Position numbers and translations under genes: made by a program
DNA from: SpSt-333 sp964371615
GTDB taxonomy: Bacteria > Bacteroidota > Ignavibacteria > UBA10030 > UBA8401
Length of the DNA stretch: 64,000 nt
Direction of reading: 5' to 3'
Assembly (NCBI GenBank): GCA_964371615.1
Contig: CAYJMS010000001.1
Span: 744,001-808,000, forward strand
Shown here: positions 61,359 through 64,000 of the stretch, one piece after another
Layout: each line of letters opens with the position of its first letter
How positions within the stretch are numbered: position 1 is the first letter of the stretch
The notes under the pieces: generated by a model
Seen by the model: only the letters and a program-made list of their open reading frames with translations
Databases searched by the model: none
What the model was told of the DNA's origin: nothing

Positions 61359-62003
61359 ATGGCATCACCACTCACCAAAGCCCAGGAACGGGTACTGAAC
61401 ATTGTGCGGGACTACATTGAAGAAAACCATCTTCCCCCCACATTGAGCGAGATCGCGGAACGGCTGAAGATCAATGTCAATGCCGTCCGCGCCCATCTGC
61501 TGGTGCTCGACAGAAAGAAAGTGCTGCGGTATGTTCCGAACACCTCCCGGGGGATCGAATTATTTTCGCAAAAACCGAAAGGGATTCCGATCTTCGGGTA
61601 TGCTCCCGCGGGACATCCTTTTATGTCGCAGGAGAATATCGTCGATACGTTCGAGGTGCAGAAATATGTTTCCGGCTCGGACGATCTGTTCGGCGTGTAT
61701 GTCCGCGGCGACAGCATGAAGGATGCGCAGCTCGCCACGGGGGACCTGCTTTTTGTCGACCCGAAGCGGGATGTGCAGAACGGCGTGATCGTGGTGGCGC
61801 TGGTAGAAGGGGAACCGACCATCAAATGGTTCTACCGCGAAGGGAGTATGGTGAGGCTTGTTCCGGCGAACAAAAAATACCAACCGATTATGATCAGTAA
61901 ATATGACGACAACTTCAAAGTGCTGGGGGTGGTGGTGGGAATGATGCGGGCGCTGGACAAGCAGCGGATCGATTCCATGATGAAGTACAAGAAAGCATCG
62001 TAG
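61359..62003 (+). CDS. lexA: LexA-family SOS repressor
   Basis: 214 residues. Winged HTH at 1-70 (PPTLSEIAERLKINVNAVRA). The self-cleavage site is YAPAGHP (Ala-Gly), with catalytic Ser in VRGDSMKDAQLATGD and Lys in EGEPTIKWFYRE, so RecA-stimulated autoproteolysis is expected. AGGAG is upstream of the ATG. The wing helix differs from E. coli LexA, but the promoter box has the same spacing. It heads the cluster with the RecA-like and polymerase genes. Confidence 0.94.
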   Translation: MASPLTKAQERVLNIVRDYIEENHLPPTLSEIAERLKINVNAVRAHLLVLDRKKVLRYVPNTSRGIELFSQKPKGIPIFGYAPAGHPFMSQENIVDTFEVQKYVSGSDDLFGVYVRGDSMKDAQLATGDLLFVDPKRDVQNGVIVVALVEGEPTIKWFYREGSMVRLVPANKKYQPIMISKYDDNFKVLGVVVGMMRALDKQRIDSMMKYKKAS

Positions 62004-62013
62004 GGAGGGGCAT

Positions 62014-62217
62014 ATGACAACATCATCCTACACGCCGGAGCAGGAACGGCTGGTGAACAATTATCTCAAAAAAATTCTCGATGTACTGGGATATGCAATC
62101 CCTGAGGATCATTACGGATCGGTCGATATTTCCGTGCCGAAACAGAACGGGAAGATCGCCGGCGAGATCGAGGTCAGTTTCCGTTCGAAATTGAGGAGGA
62201 TGAAGGTGGGGGCGTAA
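62014..62217 (+). CDS. Small protein of unknown function behind lexA
   Basis: 67 residues. Strong GGAGGGG before the ATG, 10 bases after lexA. TPEQERLVNNYLKKILDVLG suggests an N-terminal helix; the rest (YGSVDISVPKQNGKIAGEIE, then FRSKLRRMKVGA) is beta-prone with a basic end. No family is recognised. Being between lexA and the RecA-like gene suggests SOS co-regulation with lexA; a terminator separates it from the latter. Confidence 0.7.
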   Translation: MTTSSYTPEQERLVNNYLKKILDVLGYAIPEDHYGSVDISVPKQNGKIAGEIEVSFRSKLRRMKVGA

Positions 62218-62230
62218 TATATCTATAACA

Positions 62231-62265
62231 TACTCATGCCATGACTATGAGTCATGGCATGAGTA
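62231..62265. repeat. Palindrome with ATGCCATGACT core (copy 1)
   Basis: 16-bp perfect arms TACTCATGCCATGACT / AGTCATGGCATGAGTA around ATG. Copy 2 is at 62400-62430. Confidence 0.75.
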
Positions 62266-62334
62266 TAATGAGTGCTGTGGCGTAAAGTCATAGCATCAGT
62301 GCTACAAACATAGCAGTTGGGTTGTTGATTATTC

Positions 62335-62387
62335 AAGCCCGGCTTAAGAGACGGCAGTGCCGCTCTTCAGCCGGGTTTCGTTTTTTT
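62335..62387 (+). terminator. Intrinsic terminator between the lexA unit and the RecA-like gene
   Basis: CCCGGCT ... AGCCGGG (62338-62344 / 62369-62375), with an inner AAGAG/CTCTT and GGCA/TGCC stem, then CGTTTTTTT. It leaves only about 20 bases to the next start. Confidence 0.85.
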
Positions 62388-62399
62388 AAAGCATACGGA

Positions 62400-62430
62400 G
62401 TGATGCCATGACTGTAAGTCATGGCATCAC
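62400..62430. repeat. Palindrome with ATGCCATGACT core (copy 2), covering a start codon
   Basis: GTGATGCCATGACT (62400-62413) and AGTCATGGCATCAC (62417-62430), perfect 14-bp arms. The ATG at 62408, the probable start of the RecA-like gene, lies in the left arm, so a folded message would hide it. Confidence 0.8.
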
Positions 62431-63142
62431 TCCTGAATACGATATGAGCACACTTCTTTCACCGCATAAAATTGTCGACCGGCACTTCACCGCTCCGCCG
62501 GGGAAGGTGGGGCTGCTCTACGGCGAAAAGCGGGTCTATTCGCTCGGCATGCTCATCACCGCGGAGATGCTAATGCATACCCGGAGCATCGTCTTCATCG
62601 ACGGCGCGAACCGGGTCGATCCGTACCTGCTCTCCAAACTGGCGCGTATCCGGAGCATCAACCCGTACAGTTTTCTTGACCGCGCCTACGTGACGCGCGC
62701 CTATACGTGCTATCAGCTGGATATTTCGATCACCGACGGCCTGCTGGAATTTGTCCGGGGAGTCGGATCGCATTTCGTGATCGTGTACGGACTGATCGAC
62801 CTGTTCGACGACGATCAGGTGCCGGTGCCGGATGTGGTGGACATTCTCCGTCGCGTGCGGCAAACGCTGGTGCATCTGAAGGCGAACGGCGTCTCCACGC
62901 TGCTGGTCTCGTCGTATCCGCGGTTTCAACTGAAGGAGAGAGAACGGTTTTTTAACACCATGGCGGAGATGTCCGACGTACGCTACCGGCTCGAACACCG
63001 CCATGAACATCAACACATCATTGTGGAGGAACAGACCCATGGGAAGAACAACACCGACGGCGACCATGCTCATCCAGTACGAAGAGAGCAACTGGTCACA
63101 ATTCCGCCGGGCATTGCGGAAAGAGGACCAAGGCGTGCTTGA
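62408..63142 (+). CDS. RecA/Rad55-fold protein with lost Walker A (ImuA-like role?)
   Basis: 244 residues from the ATG at 62408, which has GGAG at 7-base spacing; the ATG at 62444 (MSTLLSPHK) is an alternative. The core is KVGLLYGEKRVYSLGMLITA, which aligns in place of a P-loop but has no GKT/S; then RSIVFIDGANRVDPYLLSKL, and FVIVYGLIDLFDDDQ and VSTLLVSSYPR as in KaiC/Rad55 sheets. It is probably an ATP-independent RecA paralogue. The last 104 bases overlap the next gene in another frame. Confidence 0.75.
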   Translation: MTVSHGITPEYDMSTLLSPHKIVDRHFTAPPGKVGLLYGEKRVYSLGMLITAEMLMHTRSIVFIDGANRVDPYLLSKLARIRSINPYSFLDRAYVTRAYTCYQLDISITDGLLEFVRGVGSHFVIVYGLIDLFDDDQVPVPDVVDILRRVRQTLVHLKANGVSTLLVSSYPRFQLKERERFFNTMAEMSDVRYRLEHRHEHQHIIVEEQTHGKNNTDGDHAHPVRREQLVTIPPGIAERGPRRA

Positions 63143-63299
63143 CGAACTTTTCACGTACGCCAAACTGAATCTGCCGGCGATCTCCATCCAGGCGCATCCG
63201 GTGCCGTTCGAGAGCATCCTGCTTTCGATGCTGCTTCAGCAGCAGAAGCAGATCCGCACGCTGACCGACAAACTTCGCGATTACGGAGAACAGATATGA
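63039..63299 (+). CDS. Small protein between the RecA-like and polymerase genes
   Basis: 86 residues from the ATG at 63039, with GTGGAGGA 9 bases upstream. LIQYEESNWSQFRRALRKED, VLDELFTYAKLNLPAI and VPFESILLSMLLQQQKQI make it largely helical and amphipathic. No family is recognised. It starts inside the RecA-like gene (104-base overlap in a different frame) and its TGA overlaps the polymerase ATG (ATGA), so all three are translated together. Confidence 0.75.
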   Translation: MGRTTPTATMLIQYEESNWSQFRRALRKEDQGVLDELFTYAKLNLPAISIQAHPVPFESILLSMLLQQQKQIRTLTDKLRDYGEQI

Positions 63300-64000
63300 T
63301 CATCACAGGATGGCTTTTTGACGCCTATGCGACGGAAAGAGGAGTCACGGCGTGGCTCATCGACCTCGACGGCAGGAGACATATGCTGCGGTACTCCTTC
63401 GCCCCCGCGTTCTATATGAATCTGACGAAGGACGAGGAAAAGTTTCTTCACTCCATCCGCCGGCACCTGCCGGGGGAGATCTCGCTGCGTCGTGTGGAGA
63501 AACGGGAACTCTACTCACGTATCACGATCGACGTGCTGGAGGTGTCGGTGGCGAATCCGCTGATGTTCCGGAGGGTCGTCCACGCCCTCTCCAAGCATTT
63601 CAACTTCTACAAGTTCTACGGAGCGGACATCAAGGTGATGCAGCTCTTCTATTATACAACACAGCTGTTCCCGCTGGCGTACGGCGAATACGAAACGGAA
63701 GGGGGACGGCTGATGCGGTGGAATCTGCTGGACAGTTTCGGTTCGGACCGCTATTCCGTTCCCGAACTCTCCATCATGACCCTGACGCCGTCCATGAAAC
63801 TGTTCGCGCCGAAGTACCAGCGCTCGCTGGAGATCGAACTCGGCATCGAAGGAACCACGCGCGTGCTGCAGCAGAGCGAACCGCTCGAACTGCTCCAACA
63901 GATCAATTATTATCTCGAACGGTACGATCCCGACGTAATCCTGACGGAGTACGGCGATGCCTCGCTGCTGCCGCTGCTGTCGTCACTGGCGGAACAATAT
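63296..64000 (+). CDS. B-family-like DNA polymerase, N-terminal part (continues beyond window)
   Basis: 235 residues visible from the ATG at 63296. ITGWLFDAYATERGVTAWLI and the beta-rich N-terminal part precede an exonuclease-like fold. The Exo I position (DIE) reads ELSIMTLTP; the Exo II position (NxxxFD) reads YDPDVILTEYGDASLLPLL, keeping the YDPDVI shape without the acidic residues. So proofreading is probably absent. The polymerase palm is outside the window, so polymerase activity is inferred. It ends the operon seen here. Confidence 0.7.
   Translation, partial: MIITGWLFDAYATERGVTAWLIDLDGRRHMLRYSFAPAFYMNLTKDEEKFLHSIRRHLPGEISLRRVEKRELYSRITIDVLEVSVANPLMFRRVVHALSKHFNFYKFYGADIKVMQLFYYTTQLFPLAYGEYETEGGRLMRWNLLDSFGSDRYSVPELSIMTLTPSMKLFAPKYQRSLEIELGIEGTTRVLQQSEPLELLQQINYYLERYDPDVILTEYGDASLLPLLSSLAEQY

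Noticed and set aside
1..64000. tRNA, rRNA or insertion-sequence transposase genes
   Set aside because: No cloverleaf, rRNA segment or transposase/integrase motif was recognised in any frame.

Overview
This window looks like ordinary chromosome from a Gram-negative member of the Bacteroidota/Chlorobi-Ignavibacteria assemblage. That placement is inferred from gene content. The primary sigma factor is short (285 aa) and lacks region 1.1, as in that group. There are lipoproteins, a TonB-dependent receptor, a DUF5683 protein, a GH92 mannosidase and a POT-type transporter, and one promoter carries a Bacteroidota-like TATATTTG element. Base composition is roughly balanced, except for an AT-rich toxin-antitoxin island at about 24.8-25.4 kb and AT-rich repeats. 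I see no rRNA, tRNA or CRISPR array. Coding density is high, with many ATGA-type overlaps.

Layout. 0-4 kb: end of a pilin-like operon, a TPR protein and an MmcQ/YjbR protein. 4-6.8 kb (minus): ispE and a TonB receptor. 6.9-9.2 kb: two sister response regulators (one CheY-like, one sigma54-activator-like) and a HEAT-repeat protein. 9.4-11 kb: glutaryl-CoA dehydrogenase-like enzyme and a toxin-antitoxin pair. 11-17.2 kb: guaB, an M24 peptidase, a glycosyltransferase, purD and a sugar epimerase. 17.2-22.2 kb: a GIY-YIG gene between palindromic repeats, meaB, a CLC antiporter, a DUF2156 protein and a lipoprotein. 22.3-25.4 kb: GH92 and a HigBA-like module. 25.7-31.9 kb: acyl-CoA dehydrogenase, acyl-CoA carboxylase beta subunit, several repeat elements, two unknown proteins and a POT transporter. 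32-38.5 kb (minus): rlmB, lgt, an unknown gene, hisS, ptsN-like and a nucleotidyltransferase/phosphomannomutase fusion. 38.7-44.8 kb: GAF/degenerate-GGDEF protein, deoB, VapBC-like pair, rpoD, NlpC/P60 lipoprotein and def. 44.9-49.4 kb: fmt, crcB with DUF190, parAB, ridA and DUF5683. 49.5-61 kb: maeB, MacA/MacB-permease, lipid kinase, HNH-like protein, metF, class II aldolase, beta-lactamase-like protein, four-helix-bundle protein, ddl and CNB-DUF1003.

The most interesting region is the right end (61.3-64 kb). lexA lies behind a strong promoter that overlaps a near-perfect CTGT-N8-ACAG box. It is followed by a 67-aa protein, a RecA/Rad55-fold protein whose Walker A motif is lost, an 86-aa protein that overlaps it out of frame by 104 bases, and the start of a B-family-like DNA polymerase whose exonuclease motifs look degenerate. 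The arrangement parallels LexA-ImuA-ImuB-DnaE2 mutasomes, but with a B-family polymerase. I read it as a candidate SOS-linked translesion cassette; the polymerase continues beyond the window, so this is unproven.

A second theme is small repeats: several palindromic or MITE-like families sit between genes, two of them bracket small accessory genes (GIY-YIG nuclease, four-helix-bundle protein), and some repeat units run into coding ends (deoB, fmt). Four genes start unusually close behind intrinsic-terminator-like hairpins (clc, guaB, metF and the RecA-like gene).
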